A stretch of 64,000 nt of DNA from Rhodospirillaceae bacterium. Lineage in GTDB: Bacteria; Pseudomonadota; Alphaproteobacteria; Rhodospirillales; JABJKH01. The position numbers and the translations under genes were made by a program. Location: positions 1-64,000 of the forward strand of contig JABJKH010000114.1 in assembly GCA_018660465.1 (NCBI GenBank), in the 5' to 3' direction. Shown here in pieces: positions 12,191 through 22,164 of the stretch (position 1 is its first letter; each line of letters opens with the position of its first letter). Below the pieces are notes generated by a model. That model was not told where the DNA came from. It made no database searches and saw nothing but the letters and a program-made list of their open reading frames with translations.

Positions 12191-13804
12191 TTAATTCGCC
12201 TGCCGCCTGAGAAACGCCGGAATGTCCAACAACTCGTCTTCCTCCCGTGTGGTTTGTGGCTGTTCCGGTAGATCCAAGTTCGGATCAGCAGTCGGCACTT
12301 GAGATGTCGGAGCATCACTTCCTGCTGAGTTAATTAGCGGTTCTGCACGTTGTGGTGCGGGCGCTTCCTTCGGTGCCGCACCAGCACGGCCAACACCTGT
12401 AATGCGCTCGAAAAGCGAGGGTGATACTGCTGTCGGTTTCTTCACTTCGACTTTTGCTTGCTGGTCGTTTACGCCATTAACCATAGCCGCTGCGGCAAAG
12501 GGATCAGGCTCTTGCGTAACTTCACCATTTTTTGGATCCGCAGGAACGGGAGGAATAAAGGCATCTTCCGCCGTTATTGAGGGCATTGCCGACGGCATTT
12601 CCGCTGCTGGTTCGCCGATTTCAGGCTCTGGCTCCGATTCCATTTCTTCGACTTCTTCAGTCAGTCTCATTGAAGGCCGAATATCGACGATTGTATTTTC
12701 AGCAACCTCAGGTTCGAATTCCGCAACTGGCTCCAGGTCCTCTTCCATATCGGCTTCCGGAACAACGATATGTTCTGGCTGAGGCCGATCAACAACATTC
12801 AATAACCGCGGCCGTGGAAGGGCACCTGCTTCGACGTTGATGCCAGTGGCGACAACAGAAACCCTGATCCGTCCTTCCAATGATTCATCGAAAGTGGAAC
12901 CAAAGATGATATAGGCTTCTGGATCGACTTCGTCGCGCACTCGGTTGGCGGCTTCATCGACTTCGAACAACGTCATATCGGCACCGCCGGTAATGTTGAT
13001 CAACATGCCTTTGGCCCCCTTCATGGAAATATCGTCCAGGAGAGGATTAGAAATGGCGGCTTCGGCAGCATCCAAGGCACGGCGTTCGCCGTCGGATTCG
13101 CCTGTTCCCATCATCGCCTTGCCCATCTCGCTCATAACCGAGCGAATATCGGCAAAGTCCAAGTTAATCAGGCCCGGCATGACCATCAAATCAGTCACAC
13201 CACGAACACCTGAGTGCAGGACCTCATCTGCCATATTAAAGGCATCGGCAAATGTCGTCTTTTCGTTGGCGACCCTGAACAGATTCTGATTGGGAATAAC
13301 GATCAAGGTATCGACGAATTGTTCGAGTTCCTCAATGCCGGCTTCGGCCAATCGCATCCGATGCACGCCTTCGAACTGGAACGGCTTGGTGACAACACCA
13401 ACAGTGAGAACACCAAGTTCGCGGGCTGCCTTGGCAATGACCGGGGCACCGCCGGTGCCCGTGCCGCCGCCCATACCGGCTGCAATAAACGCCATGTGCG
13501 ACCCTTTTAGGTGTTCAAGGACTTCGTCCATGGCTTCTTCGGCTGCGGCTCTGCCGACTTCGGGGCGTGAGCCGGATCCAAGACCTTGGGTCGTCGAGAG
13601 ACCTAACTGAATGCGGCGATCAGCGCGGGACAAACCCAACGCTTGCGCGTCGGTATTGGCGACCACGAAGTCGACCCCTTCCAGTGAGGACTCGATCATA
13701 TTGTTGACCGCATTGCCACCGGCACCGCCGACACCGACGACGGTAATCCTGGGTTTAAGTTCTTGTGAATTGGCTTGGCTTGGTACGCTAAGATTGATGC
13801 TCAT
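12191..13804 (-). CDS. ftsZ: Cell division GTPase FtsZ
   Basis: The tubulin-like GTPase that forms the division ring. I place the start at the ATG at 13804 (MSINLSVPS), because GGAGG lies 7 bases upstream; the frame extends to 13843 but without a good signal. The nucleotide-binding domain has [13 protein letters not shown] and the signature [12 protein letters not shown]. The T7 loop region ([11 protein letters not shown]) is present. A long acidic, proline-rich linker follows, ending in the conserved C-terminal peptide [11 protein letters not shown] that binds FtsA and ZipA-like partners. The length of 537 residues reflects the long alphaproteobacterial linker. Confidence 0.97.
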   Translation of the reverse strand: MSINLSVPSQANSQELKPRITVVGVGGAGGNAVNNMIESSLEGVDFVVANTDAQALGLSRADRRIQLGLSTTQGLGSGSRPEVGRAAAEEAMDEVLEHLKGSHMAFIAAGMGGGTGTGGAPVIAKAARELGVLTVGVVTKPFQFEGVHRMRLAEAGIEELEQFVDTLIVIPNQNLFRVANEKTTFADAFNMADEVLHSGVRGVTDLMVMPGLINLDFADIRSVMSEMGKAMMGTGESDGERRALDAAEAAISNPLLDDISMKGAKGMLINITGGADMTLFEVDEAANRVRDEVDPEAYIIFGSTFDESLEGRIRVSVVATGINVEAGALPRPRLLNVVDRPQPEHIVVPEADMEEDLEPVAEFEPEVAENTIVDIRPSMRLTEEVEEMESEPEPEIGEPAAEMPSAMPSITAEDAFIPPVPADPKNGEVTQEPDPFAAAAMVNGVNDQQAKVEVKKPTAVSPSLFERITGVGRAGAAPKEAPAPQRAEPLINSAGSDAPTSQVPTADPNLDLPEQPQTTREEDELLDIPAFLRRQAN

Positions 13805-13862
13805 TGTAGGCCTCCGGTTAAAGATCGAATTGATTTGGAACACTCAAAGGATTGACGGATGC

Positions 13863-13907
13863 TCCCCACCTCGGGGAACACCGATACGAAGGCAGGTTGA
13901 TCCTGCC
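13863..13907 (-). promoter_or_regulatory. Two small hairpins between ftsA and ftsZ
   Basis: The leader of ftsZ holds a stem TCCCC/GGGGA (13863-13877) and a stem GGCAGG/CCTGCC (13891-13907), without T runs. They may stabilise or separate the ftsA and ftsZ messages. Confidence 0.35.
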
Positions 13908-13924
13908 GGTTATTTGAATCAGAT

Positions 13925-15190
13925 TTAAAAATTCTCACGCATCCACTGACCGATGCGGCCTAAACGGCCGTTCGGCTCCTCACTTAGGCGGCGTCCTCCT
14001 TTAAGGACATCCGCTGGGTTGTTTTCGGCGTAGTTCAATAATCCCAGACACGTGGCGAAGGCAGGCCCTGAAACGGCTTCAGGAAGCCCTTGCAACGATT
14101 TCGGTCGCGCCAAGCGCACTTGTTTATCCAGTGCACTGGCGGCGAATTCTCTTAAACCCGGCAATTGACTAGCCCCGCCGGATAACACCACATGACGACC
14201 GGCAACGGTTGCAAAGCCGGATGCCGCCAGACGCTCACGGGTCATTTCAAAAATTTCTTCAAGCCGAGGTCGGATGATTCCGATCACCATCGACAACGGC
14301 ACTTGGCTCATTTCTCCGCCTTCTTCTTCACCAATCACCGGGACTTCGATGATTTCCTGATCATCTGACGAAGACGGCAAAGCGCTGCCAAACATGGTTT
14401 TGATACGTTCCGCCTGGTTCATCGGTGTCGACAAGCCACGGGCGATATCGTTTGTGACGTGAATTCCGCCGAGTGGGATGCTGTCGGTATGAACCAATTC
14501 ATTATCGAAAAAGACAGCGATCGATGTCGTGCCGCCACCCATATCCATATAGGTGACGCCCAATTGTTTCTCGTCGTCCGAAAGGCACGCCAAGGCCGAA
14601 GCGTAAGGCGAAATTATTTTTCCATTTAGTCCTAAGTGACAGCGGGCCACCGACATTTCAAGATTCCGCGTGCTGCCAGCTGGCGCGCTGACCATGTGCA
14701 TGTTTACGCCCAAGCGTTGGCCGAACAATCCCTTTGGATCGCGCACGCCGCGGTTACCATCAACGCTAAACCCAACCGGGATGGCGTGGACCAGTTCATG
14801 ATCCTTGGGCAATTCCTTAAACAGCGATGCCGGATCGAGCACGCGGCGCATATCGGCCTCGCCAATTTCATGGCCACCAATTGAAATTTCGTAGGCAATG
14901 AGCCGCGACTTAGGTTGTCCGCCCGATAGGTTGACGAACACTTCGCGAATATTTTCACCGGCCATTTGTTCGGCGGCTTCAACCGTCGCTCGAATGGTAT
15001 CTTCGGCATTACCCATATCGATTATGGTGCCGCATTGAAGGCCCTTCGAAATACGATGGCCAACGCCGACAATCTCCGGTTTGCCTTCAGCGTTCATGCG
15101 CGCGATGAAACAGGACGCCTTTGTGGTGCCCACATCCAAAGCGGCAATCAAGCCGGTTCTATTTTTAAGCTGAGAACTCCGCTTTCCCAT
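13925..15190 (-). CDS. ftsA: Cell division protein FtsA
   Basis: An actin-fold ATPase that tethers FtsZ to the membrane. The start is the ATG at 15190 (MGKRSSQLKNRTGL), preceded by AGGA at good spacing. The open frame runs on to 15274 but that part is made of repeat element B, not protein. Motifs include ALDVGTTKASCFIA (phosphate 1), YMDMGGGTTSIAVFF (phosphate 2) and VVLSGGASQLPGL (adenosine). The C-terminal WMRENF is the short amphipathic membrane anchor. The protein has 421 residues, normal for the family. Confidence 0.95.
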   Translation of the reverse strand: MGKRSSQLKNRTGLIAALDVGTTKASCFIARMNAEGKPEIVGVGHRISKGLQCGTIIDMGNAEDTIRATVEAAEQMAGENIREVFVNLSGGQPKSRLIAYEISIGGHEIGEADMRRVLDPASLFKELPKDHELVHAIPVGFSVDGNRGVRDPKGLFGQRLGVNMHMVSAPAGSTRNLEMSVARCHLGLNGKIISPYASALACLSDDEKQLGVTYMDMGGGTTSIAVFFDNELVHTDSIPLGGIHVTNDIARGLSTPMNQAERIKTMFGSALPSSSDDQEIIEVPVIGEEEGGEMSQVPLSMVIGIIRPRLEEIFEMTRERLAASGFATVAGRHVVLSGGASQLPGLREFAASALDKQVRLARPKSLQGLPEAVSGPAFATCLGLLNYAENNPADVLKGGRRLSEEPNGRLGRIGQWMRENF

Positions 15191-15218
15191 CTTTTTTCCT
15201 AAACTCCCACCAAAATTG

Positions 15219-15481
15219 ATACCAAGTTGCAGTAATAGTGATCCATAGAGACGGCCTACCAAGGTTTTCGGCAAGGAGCGTGCGGCGTGGTGATGCTCCG
15301 CATCACGAGGCGTGCACGACGCCGTCCGAAAGTCTTGGTAGGCCGCCGTTTCGGTCGCAAGTATGGCCCGTCGGAGGGCGTCGAAAAGTCTTGCCGATGC
15401 TGGGCATCGCCTGCGACATTTCTCCTACCCGACGGACCATATTTGCGATCTCTATGGGTCATTATTACTGCAATTTGGTAT
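15219..15481. repeat. Three-way-junction repeat element, copy B
   Basis: The outer arms are 15219-15251 and 15449-15481 (30 of 33 complementary). Hairpin arm 1 is 15252-15271 with 15326-15345 (18 of 20). Hairpin arm 2 is 15355-15374 with 15429-15448 (18 of 20). The arms abut the outer stem exactly and are separated by 9 bases. Each tip is 54 nt and carries GATGC-nnn-GCATC; tip 1 is in inverted orientation to tip 2. The element fills the ftsQ-ftsA gap. Short open frames of 60-90 codons inside it appear on both strands and are very probably not genes. Confidence 0.85.
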
Positions 15482-15494
15482 AAGCACGCCCCAC

Positions 15495-16334
15495 TCACGT
15501 TTCATGCCCCTTCATAAATTCCTCTTGATCCTTGGAACGATGCCTCCGGACGATCAGTCGATCCGCCTGTCGCATGTCCAATATTTTGATATCGCCGGCC
15601 AGCAATTTGTGTTTGCTTTCAAACTCAGAAAGCCGAGCCCAGGCCTTCACCGGGTCCTGTTCCGGCAAGCGGATATCGATGCCGCCAGCCAAGCGGATGT
15701 TCCAGCGTCGCCCACCGACACGAACCGCAGCCTTAACCAAACTTTGCAAGTGTGGCTGGGTCTCCATAATTTTGATCAACTCTGCGGTATGATCCGGCGC
15801 GCCCTTGCCGACCACGACCAACAGATCAGCGAACCGGCCCAATCCTTTTTTCAGGATGACCTTTCCTTCAGTATCAATCAGCGCGAACTGCCCTTTGTGC
15901 TGCCAAATGGCCATTGGCCTGCGCTCTTCGACTCGCAGTAAAATGGTGTTCGGTAACATGCGTTCCAGGGACGTCTTGTTGATCCAAGGCAACGCCTCTA
16001 CCCGAGCCTTGGCAGCGTTTAGATCGAACGCCAAAATTGGTGCACCCCGTACTAATCCAATAGCCGAGAATATTTCACGCCGCGTTGTTTCTCGCCGACC
16101 AACGACAAGGATGTCTTCAACCTTGAACCCCATTTCACCGGACCAGGCGATCATTTTCCATTTCGCTTGCGATGTGGTGCGACCGATCAAGCCGTCCTGC
16201 CACAGCCACCATCCGCCACCAATACTGGCAACAACCATCATCAAAGCCGCAACAGCAATAAGCGGTCGACGGCGCCATAGCGGAATTGCATTGCGCCGAG
16301 GCTTGCCGCGTTTTGCGCTAGTGGTCTGTATCAT
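15495..16334 (-). CDS. ftsQ: Cell division protein FtsQ
   Basis: A bitopic inner membrane protein that links early and late division proteins through FtsB and FtsL. The protein has 279 residues: a basic cytoplasmic tail, one membrane helix (about residues 28-46, LIAVAALMMVVASIGGGWW), then a POTRA domain (about 56-125, with VEDILVVGRRETTRREIF) and the FtsQ beta domain (ALPWINKTSLERMLPNTILLRVEERRP). No alternative start is close by. The ribosome-binding site, the ATG and the first four to five codons lie inside the outer stem of repeat element C. Confidence 0.93.
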   Translation of the reverse strand: MIQTTSAKRGKPRRNAIPLWRRRPLIAVAALMMVVASIGGGWWLWQDGLIGRTTSQAKWKMIAWSGEMGFKVEDILVVGRRETTRREIFSAIGLVRGAPILAFDLNAAKARVEALPWINKTSLERMLPNTILLRVEERRPMAIWQHKGQFALIDTEGKVILKKGLGRFADLLVVVGKGAPDHTAELIKIMETQPHLQSLVKAAVRVGGRRWNIRLAGGIDIRLPEQDPVKAWARLSEFESKHKLLAGDIKILDMRQADRLIVRRHRSKDQEEFMKGHET

Positions 16335-16582
16335 CTAAATTGCCCCCCTACGACGATGGTGTGAGGTTTCCGGCAAGGAGTGCGTAGCGCCGTGGTGCCT
16401 ACACCACAAGTTATGCAGGACGAAGTCCGGAAGCCTCACACCGTCGCCTTTCAGGTCAGTTTTCCCGCTCCCTCGGGGTGTCGAGAACGCTTGACGATGC
16501 TGTGGCATCGCCCGCGCATCCTCTCCTACCGAGAAAACTGGAAAACTGATCGTAGGGGCGTAATTTAGGTGATACAGACCAC
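16321..16582. repeat. Three-way-junction repeat element, copy C, overlapping the ftsQ start
   Basis: The outer arms are 16321-16353 and 16550-16582 (30 of 33 complementary). Arm 1 is 16354-16373 with 16427-16446 (18 of 20). Arm 2 is 16456-16475 with 16530-16549, weaker at its tip end. The spacer is 9 bases and the tips are 53 and 54 nt. The geometry is the same as copy B to within one base, although the outer stem shares no sequence with it. The left arm contains the ftsQ ribosome-binding site and ATG (16332-16334). Read as mRNA on the minus strand, the right arm comes first and could mask the start. Confidence 0.85.
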
Positions 16583-16603
16583 CAGAAACTTTATCGATAT
16601 TCT

Positions 16604-17509
16604 TCATCGATCATACTCCGCGTTATCGACCATCCACGTGACCAATTCATTGAACGAAATTCCGGCATGGCTGGCTTGTTCAGGTACCAGAGACGTCGGC
16701 GTCATTCCGGGCTGTGTATTAATTTCCAGCAAATACGGCGAGTCGCCATCAAGTCTGAAGTCAGCCCTGGATACGCCGCGACATCCCAAGGTCTGATGGG
16801 CCAACTGAGCGAGTTCCAAAATTCGCTCCGTAATATTCTCATCAAGGCGCGCTGGGATGGTGTGTTTCGATCCGCCATCAACGTACTTGGCGTCGTAGTC
16901 ATAAAAATCCCGATCGGTTTCGATCTCCGTCACGGCCAAGGCCCGATCACCCATGACAGCGACGCACAATTCCTTTCCTGGAATATACTTCTCGACCATC
17001 ACCTGGGTGCCGTAGGGCCAGTTGTCGCCGGTAATCGCATCTAGATCTTGGACATCCTTGATGATAACAACGCCGACGCTGGAGCCTTCATTTAGAGGTT
17101 TGATGACATAAGGTGGCGCCATCACATCGCCGGATAAGGCTTCTTCCCGATTGACGACCTTGTGTTCAGCAACAGGAATGCCAACCTCGGCAAAAAGCCG
17201 CTTGGCCATGGGCTTATCCATGGCGAGTGCGGAGGCAAGCAAGCCAGAATGGGTGTAGGGTATTTCCAGAATATCCATCAGGCCCTGCACGCATCCGTCT
17301 TCACCAAAGCGTCCATGCAGCGCGTTGAACAGCGCATCAGGCCGGGGATAGAGCCGGGTCATCAACGCCCCCATATCGCGTTGCACATCGATGGAAGTCA
17401 CGCGGTTGCCGCTTTCGCTTAAGCTTTGGCTAACAGCCGCACCACTGACCAGAGAGACTTCGCGTTCGGCGGACCAGCCGCCCATGAGAACTGCAACATG
17501 GTGTGTCAT
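16604..17509 (-). CDS. ddl: D-alanine--D-alanine ligase
   Basis: An ATP-grasp enzyme that makes the D-Ala-D-Ala dipeptide for peptidoglycan. The start at 17509 ([20 protein letters not shown]) overlaps the murB stop by 4 bp (ATGA); the longer frame to 17572 runs inside murB. Motifs include PYVIKPLNEGSSVGVVII, VMVEKYIPGKELCVAVMG and the metal-binding LLEINTQPGMTPTSLVP. The protein has 301 residues. Translational coupling to murB is likely. Confidence 0.96.
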   Translation of the reverse strand: MTHHVAVLMGGWSAEREVSLVSGAAVSQSLSESGNRVTSIDVQRDMGALMTRLYPRPDALFNALHGRFGEDGCVQGLMDILEIPYTHSGLLASALAMDKPMAKRLFAEVGIPVAEHKVVNREEALSGDVMAPPYVIKPLNEGSSVGVVIIKDVQDLDAITGDNWPYGTQVMVEKYIPGKELCVAVMGDRALAVTEIETDRDFYDYDAKYVDGGSKHTIPARLDENITERILELAQLAHQTLGCRGVSRADFRLDGDSPYLLEINTQPGMTPTSLVPEQASHAGISFNELVTWMVDNAEYDR

Positions 17510-18459
17510 GACTTGTCCTCTACCACGCCAACAACCGGCGCTTCCGGTCGGCCAATGCAGCGAATTTCCCACTCCAATTTATGGCCTGAGTTCTCGAACA
17601 CCCGGCGGCGGACTTCTTCGCCTAAACCTTCCAGGTCTGCTGCCGTGGCGGTGCCCGTATTGATTAAAAAATTGCAGTGCTTGTTGGAGACCTGAGCACC
17701 GCCGCGGATCAATCCACGGCACCCAGCTTCGTCGATGAGTCGCCATGCCTTGGCCGATGGTGGGTTCTTGAAGGTGGAACCACCCGTTGGCGTGCGCATC
17801 GGTTGATTGAGTTCTCTCTCGTCGCGAATTTCATCCATGCGACGGGCGATTTCCGCGGTTATGCCTTGTTGCCCTCTCAGCAGGGCCGAGACAAAAATCC
17901 AGTCGTTTGGCACCTCGGAATGGCGATAGCTGAAGCCCAAATCATCATGGTTTAATTCGTGGATATTTCCGGCTGGATCAATGGCTTTGGCACTGATTGT
18001 AATGTCAGCCATCTCCGCACCGAAGGCACCGCCATTCATGCGAAGTGCACCGCCAATCGTTCCCGGGATACCGCTTAGGAATTCTAATCCTGTGATGCCT
18101 GCGTTGCGGGCGACATTGGCAACATTAACATCACTCGCACCTGCCCCGGCCAAAACATCCAAGTCGTTGCTGGTCACCTTCGCAAATTCGCGGCCAAGGC
18201 GCACAACGATTCCAGGGATGCCACCGTCCCGGATCAATAAGTTTGACCCGATGCCTAGAATGGTTAGCGCAACATCCTCCGGCTTGCTTGCTAGAAAACC
18301 AGCCAAATCAACTTTATCGGCAGGTTTGTATAAAACTTCGGCCGGGCCACCAACGCGGAACCACGTCGATTTATTCAAGGGCGCGTTCGCGGTATAGCTG
18401 CCCCGAACCGTCGGCAAGCGTTCGATCAGATGAGATGTGCTGAACCCGGTTACCATCAT
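17506..18459 (-). CDS. murB: UDP-N-acetylenolpyruvoylglucosamine reductase MurB
   Basis: A flavoenzyme that reduces UDP-GlcNAc-enolpyruvate to UDP-MurNAc with NADPH. The protein has 317 residues. The FAD-binding region has [30 protein letters not shown] and [21 protein letters not shown]. The later catalytic region includes GGSTFKNP and [14 protein letters not shown]. It overlaps murC by 4 bp upstream and ddl by 4 bp downstream. Confidence 0.97.
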   Translation of the reverse strand: MMVTGFSTSHLIERLPTVRGSYTANAPLNKSTWFRVGGPAEVLYKPADKVDLAGFLASKPEDVALTILGIGSNLLIRDGGIPGIVVRLGREFAKVTSNDLDVLAGAGASDVNVANVARNAGITGLEFLSGIPGTIGGALRMNGGAFGAEMADITISAKAIDPAGNIHELNHDDLGFSYRHSEVPNDWIFVSALLRGQQGITAEIARRMDEIRDERELNQPMRTPTGGSTFKNPPSAKAWRLIDEAGCRGLIRGGAQVSNKHCNFLINTGTATAADLEGLGEEVRRRVFENSGHKLEWEIRCIGRPEAPVVGVVEDKS

Positions 18460-19904
18460 CCTGCTGCCCCCGAATTGGTAGCATTATCGTTGCTGGACCC
18501 GCGCAACCGTCCGATTTCCTTAGGTAGTGCATTGGCCCACTGGGTAATGTTGCCGGCACCCAAACAGATGATCATGTCACCTGGTTGTGCCAACGTGCCG
18601 ACGATCCCTGCCAAGCCTTCAGGTTTCTCTAAGGGTAGGACCGAACGATGACCTCGAGTCCGTAACCCCTCGACCAAAGAATCCCGATCAAATCCTGGAA
18701 TAGCATCTTCGCCAGCAGCATAGACATCCGCCACAACGACCACATCCGCATCGTTGAAGCAGCTGCAAAATTCTTCGAACAGATCGCGTAGACGGGTGTA
18801 CCTATGTGGCTGCACCACGGCGATGACTTGTCCGTCGGTCGCCGTTCGTGCTGCACCCAGGACCGCGGCAATTTCAACAGGGTGGTGGCCGTAGTCATCG
18901 ATGATGGTGACGCCGTCCACTTCGCCGGTTTTAGTAAAGCGCCGTTTTACGCCCTCGAATTTGGCCATACCACGACGAATGATGTCGTCATCAACTTGCA
19001 TCTGGGTGGCAATGGTGACAGCGGCCAAGGCGTTCTGAACATTGTGAACCCCGTGCATGGGAAGGCTGAGGGCTTCCATGGTCCGAGTTGTATCCGCCTT
19101 ACGATCGGTGATGGTCACGTCGAACCTAACGCCACTGGGGTCAGAGTCCATATTGACGGCTCTCACATCCGCCTGCGGACTGAATCCATAAGTCACAACA
19201 CGCCGGTCTGAAACCCGCGGGATCATCGCCTGGACTTCTGCGTGGTCGATGCAAAGGGCGGCGAACCCGTAAAAGGGAATGTTCTCAACGAACGCATCAA
19301 ACGCGTCCCGCAGTGCATCAAACGAGCCGTAGTGATCCAAGTGTTCAGGGTCCATATTTGTTACAACAGCGATTGTCGCCGGCAGCTTTAAGAAGGTGCC
19401 GTCAGACTCGTCGGCTTCCGCCACCATCCATTCACCATCCCCCAACCGCGCATTCGTGCCCCAGGCATTGATGATGCCGCCATTGATGACCGTCGGGTCC
19501 AGGTCCGCCGCATCCAGTAACGCCGCGATCAGTGATGTCGTGGTGGTTTTTCCGTGCGTGCCGCCAACTGCAATCGACCACTTAAGCCGCATTAACTCAC
19601 CCAGCATTTCGGCGCGCCGAACCACGGGGATCAAACGCTTGCGGGCTTCTGAAACTTCGGGGTTGTCTGATTTTACCGCCGTTGAAACGACGACGACCTG
19701 GGCTTCGCCTAAGTTGCCGGCATCGTGACCAACGGCGACCGGAATTCCCATGTCGCGCAAACGTTGAACGTTGGCATTGTCGCTGATGTCGCTGCCTTGA
19801 ACTGTGTAACCGAGGTTATGCAGCACCTCTGCAATGCCGCTCATACCGATGCCACCGATACCAATAAAATGAAGCGTGCCAATGTTGAGGGGGAGGGCTC
19901 TCAT
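18456..19904 (-). CDS. murC: UDP-N-acetylmuramate--L-alanine ligase MurC
   Basis: Adds L-alanine to UDP-MurNAc with ATP, in the cytoplasm. The protein has 482 residues. The N-terminal Rossmann domain begins [18 protein letters not shown]. The ATP site is [15 protein letters not shown]. Further Mur ligase motifs are [23 protein letters not shown] and [14 protein letters not shown]. It overlaps murG and murB by 4 bp each. Confidence 0.98.
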   Translation of the reverse strand: MRALPLNIGTLHFIGIGGIGMSGIAEVLHNLGYTVQGSDISDNANVQRLRDMGIPVAVGHDAGNLGEAQVVVVSTAVKSDNPEVSEARKRLIPVVRRAEMLGELMRLKWSIAVGGTHGKTTTTSLIAALLDAADLDPTVINGGIINAWGTNARLGDGEWMVAEADESDGTFLKLPATIAVVTNMDPEHLDHYGSFDALRDAFDAFVENIPFYGFAALCIDHAEVQAMIPRVSDRRVVTYGFSPQADVRAVNMDSDPSGVRFDVTITDRKADTTRTMEALSLPMHGVHNVQNALAAVTIATQMQVDDDIIRRGMAKFEGVKRRFTKTGEVDGVTIIDDYGHHPVEIAAVLGAARTATDGQVIAVVQPHRYTRLRDLFEEFCSCFNDADVVVVADVYAAGEDAIPGFDRDSLVEGLRTRGHRSVLPLEKPEGLAGIVGTLAQPGDMIICLGAGNITQWANALPKEIGRLRGSSNDNATNSGAAG

Positions 19905-21040
19905 GCTGCCTGCCTCCGCATCTCATTTCCGCCATTGCCGGGCAATAGCCCTAAAACCGTATCGGCTAATTGATGTGCCGCATCCGCACGTCCTGCAGTT
20001 TTTGCGCAAGAGGCTGCCTTCTCCAGGGCTGCGGGCATGGAGAATAGTTCGCTCAAACGTGCCGCCAAAGTTTCCGGTGTAAAGGCGTCCTCCGGGATCA
20101 GCCAGCCGCCGCCGACTTCATCCACCGCATGAGCATTCTCAGATTGGTGATCGTCAATTGCGTGAGGATAGGGAACAAGAATGGAAGGCCGTCCAACCGT
20201 GATGGCTTCAGCAACCGTGGAGGCCCCTGAACGACCAATCAATAAATGTGTGGCGGCGAGGCGTTCTGGAATATCATCAAAGAACGAATCCACGTCTGCA
20301 CTCACGCCCATGATTTCATAAACGGCACGGGTGCGCTCGACATCTTCGGTTCGACATTGCTGTGTCACGCGCAAACGCCGACGAAGATCATCAGACAATT
20401 GGCCCAAGGCTTCCGGCAAGACATCACTCAAGACCCGAGCCCCTTGGCTGCCACCCATGATCAACAGGTTAATTTCGCGGGTCGAATTTAAATCGGGATA
20501 CTTGGTATCGTGCATAGCTAGGATGGTTGGACGCACGGGCATACCTGTATGAACGACCTTATCCAGTGCTTCACCGGGAATACTCTTCGTGGATTTAAAG
20601 GATGTTGCGATCCTGGCAACCCGGGACGCGAGCAACCTATTGGCCCGACCGAGCACTGCATTTTGCTCATGAAGAACCGTCGGGAACTTCGCTAAAGTCG
20701 CCGCGACCATTGTCGGCACGGAAGCATATCCGCCGAACCCGACAACTGCGGCAGGGCGTAGTCTTTTGAGCAAGCTTCTCGCCTGTAAGGTTCCGATCCC
20801 CAATTCAATGAGCGACCGTATTTTCGCGATGGGTCCCTTACCGGCGATACCGCCGGCTAAGATGCGATGGGTTTCGATCTCGCCTAATGATCCGCCATAG
20901 GCGTCCCCGCGACGATCAGTTACGAGTGCCAACCGGCACCCTCGGCTCGACAATTCAGACGCCAGTGAATCGGCCGGGAACACATGTCCGCCGGTACCGC
21001 CGGCAGCGAGCACGATCAGGGGGGCGTCAAATGTCGTCAT
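19901..21040 (-). CDS. murG: UDP-N-acetylglucosamine transferase MurG
   Basis: A membrane-associated glycosyltransferase that converts lipid I to lipid II. I choose the ATG at 21040 ([15 protein letters not shown]), which overlaps the ftsW stop by 4 bp; the frame extends upstream to 21055 within ftsW. Motifs include [51 protein letters not shown] and [20 protein letters not shown]. The protein has 379 residues. Confidence 0.97.
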   Translation of the reverse strand: MTTFDAPLIVLAAGGTGGHVFPADSLASELSSRGCRLALVTDRRGDAYGGSLGEIETHRILAGGIAGKGPIAKIRSLIELGIGTLQARSLLKRLRPAAVVGFGGYASVPTMVAATLAKFPTVLHEQNAVLGRANRLLASRVARIATSFKSTKSIPGEALDKVVHTGMPVRPTILAMHDTKYPDLNSTREINLLIMGGSQGARVLSDVLPEALGQLSDDLRRRLRVTQQCRTEDVERTRAVYEIMGVSADVDSFFDDIPERLAATHLLIGRSGASTVAEAITVGRPSILVPYPHAIDDHQSENAHAVDEVGGGWLIPEDAFTPETLAARLSELFSMPAALEKAASCAKTAGRADAAHQLADTVLGLLPGNGGNEMRRQAA

Positions 21041-22164
21041 TGACGCTCCCCCCAATCACCGGGCCGTTCGCGTGTTAGTGCCAAAACCATGCCCATGCCG
21101 TAGGCCAGCGCGATGGTTGATGATCCACCGTATGAAATGAACGGCAACGTCATGCCTTTGGGCGGAATGAGATGAATGGCCGAGGCCATGTTGATCATGG
21201 CTTGCAATCCGAACTGCACCAGCAACCCGGCCACAACCAAAAGAACAAACAGATCCTTGCCTTTGAACACACGAGAGAATCCCCGCACGATGATAAAGAC
21301 AAATAGGGCGACAATAATCAGACATGCGATCAAGCCGAATTCTTCCCCGGCGACAGCAAATATAAAGTCTGCATGGGCATCAGGAAGAACTTCCTTCACC
21401 CGTCCTTCGCCCGGACCACGTCCGAACAAGCCGCCATTGCGGAAGGCTTCCAGGCCGCGCATGACTTGGTAGTTCTCGCCAATTGCCGGATCCAAGAACC
21501 GGTCGATACGAGACTGCACATGGCTGAAGGTGAAGTAAGCCCCAACGCCGCACGCCAAAAAGAAAACACCGATTGCGCCGACCAAAAGCAGTGGTAACCC
21601 GGCCAGGAAAAACTGCACGCCCCACACCGCTGCGATGACCATGGTCATGCCGACATCCGGCTGCAAGAGAAGCATCGCGGAAACCAAACCAAACAATATA
21701 ATCGCAATCGCATTCCCAGCGCGGTTTTCACCCAACCTATGCATGGAAAATAACCACGCGGAAACCACCGCAAGGCTAGGCTTGATAAATTCAGACGGCT
21801 GCAGGGAAAGCCCAGCAAAATGCAGCCAGCGCGTTGCCCCCTTGATCTCAGCGCCAAAATACAAGGTCAGCGCCGTCAGGGCCATTGATACACCAAGGCA
21901 GACAACAGCGACCCGCCGAACACCTCTGGGCGACATCAGCGACACCGCCGACATCAATAAAACGGCAACGACCAAAAATACAAACTGACGACGGGCGAAA
22001 TAGAATGTGTCGAGTCCGATCCTTTCCGCGACCGGTGGCGACGCCGCCATGGTCATGACTGCACCCACTGCCGCCAAGCTAAACAAGGCAAGCAAAGCCC
22101 AACGGTCCACCGTCCACCACCAGCGGCCAAGTAAGCTTGTATCTGTGCGGGCGAAGGTGCTCAC
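21037..22164 (-). CDS. ftsW: Division-specific SEDS glycosyltransferase FtsW
   Basis: A polytopic SEDS-family peptidoglycan polymerase that works with FtsI at the septum. The protein has 375 residues with about ten hydrophobic helices. SEDS motifs visible are GATRWLHFAGLSLQPSEFIK, LLLQPDVGMTMVI, and the C-terminal LIPPKGMTLPFISYGGSS. It overlaps murD upstream and murG downstream by 4 bp. Confidence 0.96.
   Translation of the reverse strand: MSTFARTDTSLLGRWWWTVDRWALLALFSLAAVGAVMTMAASPPVAERIGLDTFYFARRQFVFLVVAVLLMSAVSLMSPRGVRRVAVVCLGVSMALTALTLYFGAEIKGATRWLHFAGLSLQPSEFIKPSLAVVSAWLFSMHRLGENRAGNAIAIILFGLVSAMLLLQPDVGMTMVIAAVWGVQFFLAGLPLLLVGAIGVFFLACGVGAYFTFSHVQSRIDRFLDPAIGENYQVMRGLEAFRNGGLFGRGPGEGRVKEVLPDAHADFIFAVAGEEFGLIACLIIVALFVFIIVRGFSRVFKGKDLFVLLVVAGLLVQFGLQAMINMASAIHLIPPKGMTLPFISYGGSSTIALAYGMGMVLALTRERPGDWGERQ

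Noticed and set aside
15256-15941. Several open frames on both strands in and around element B, including a 5' extension of ftsA to 15274
   Set aside because: They follow the hairpin arms and repeat tips; ftsA has a good ribosome-binding site at 15190 and family length from there.
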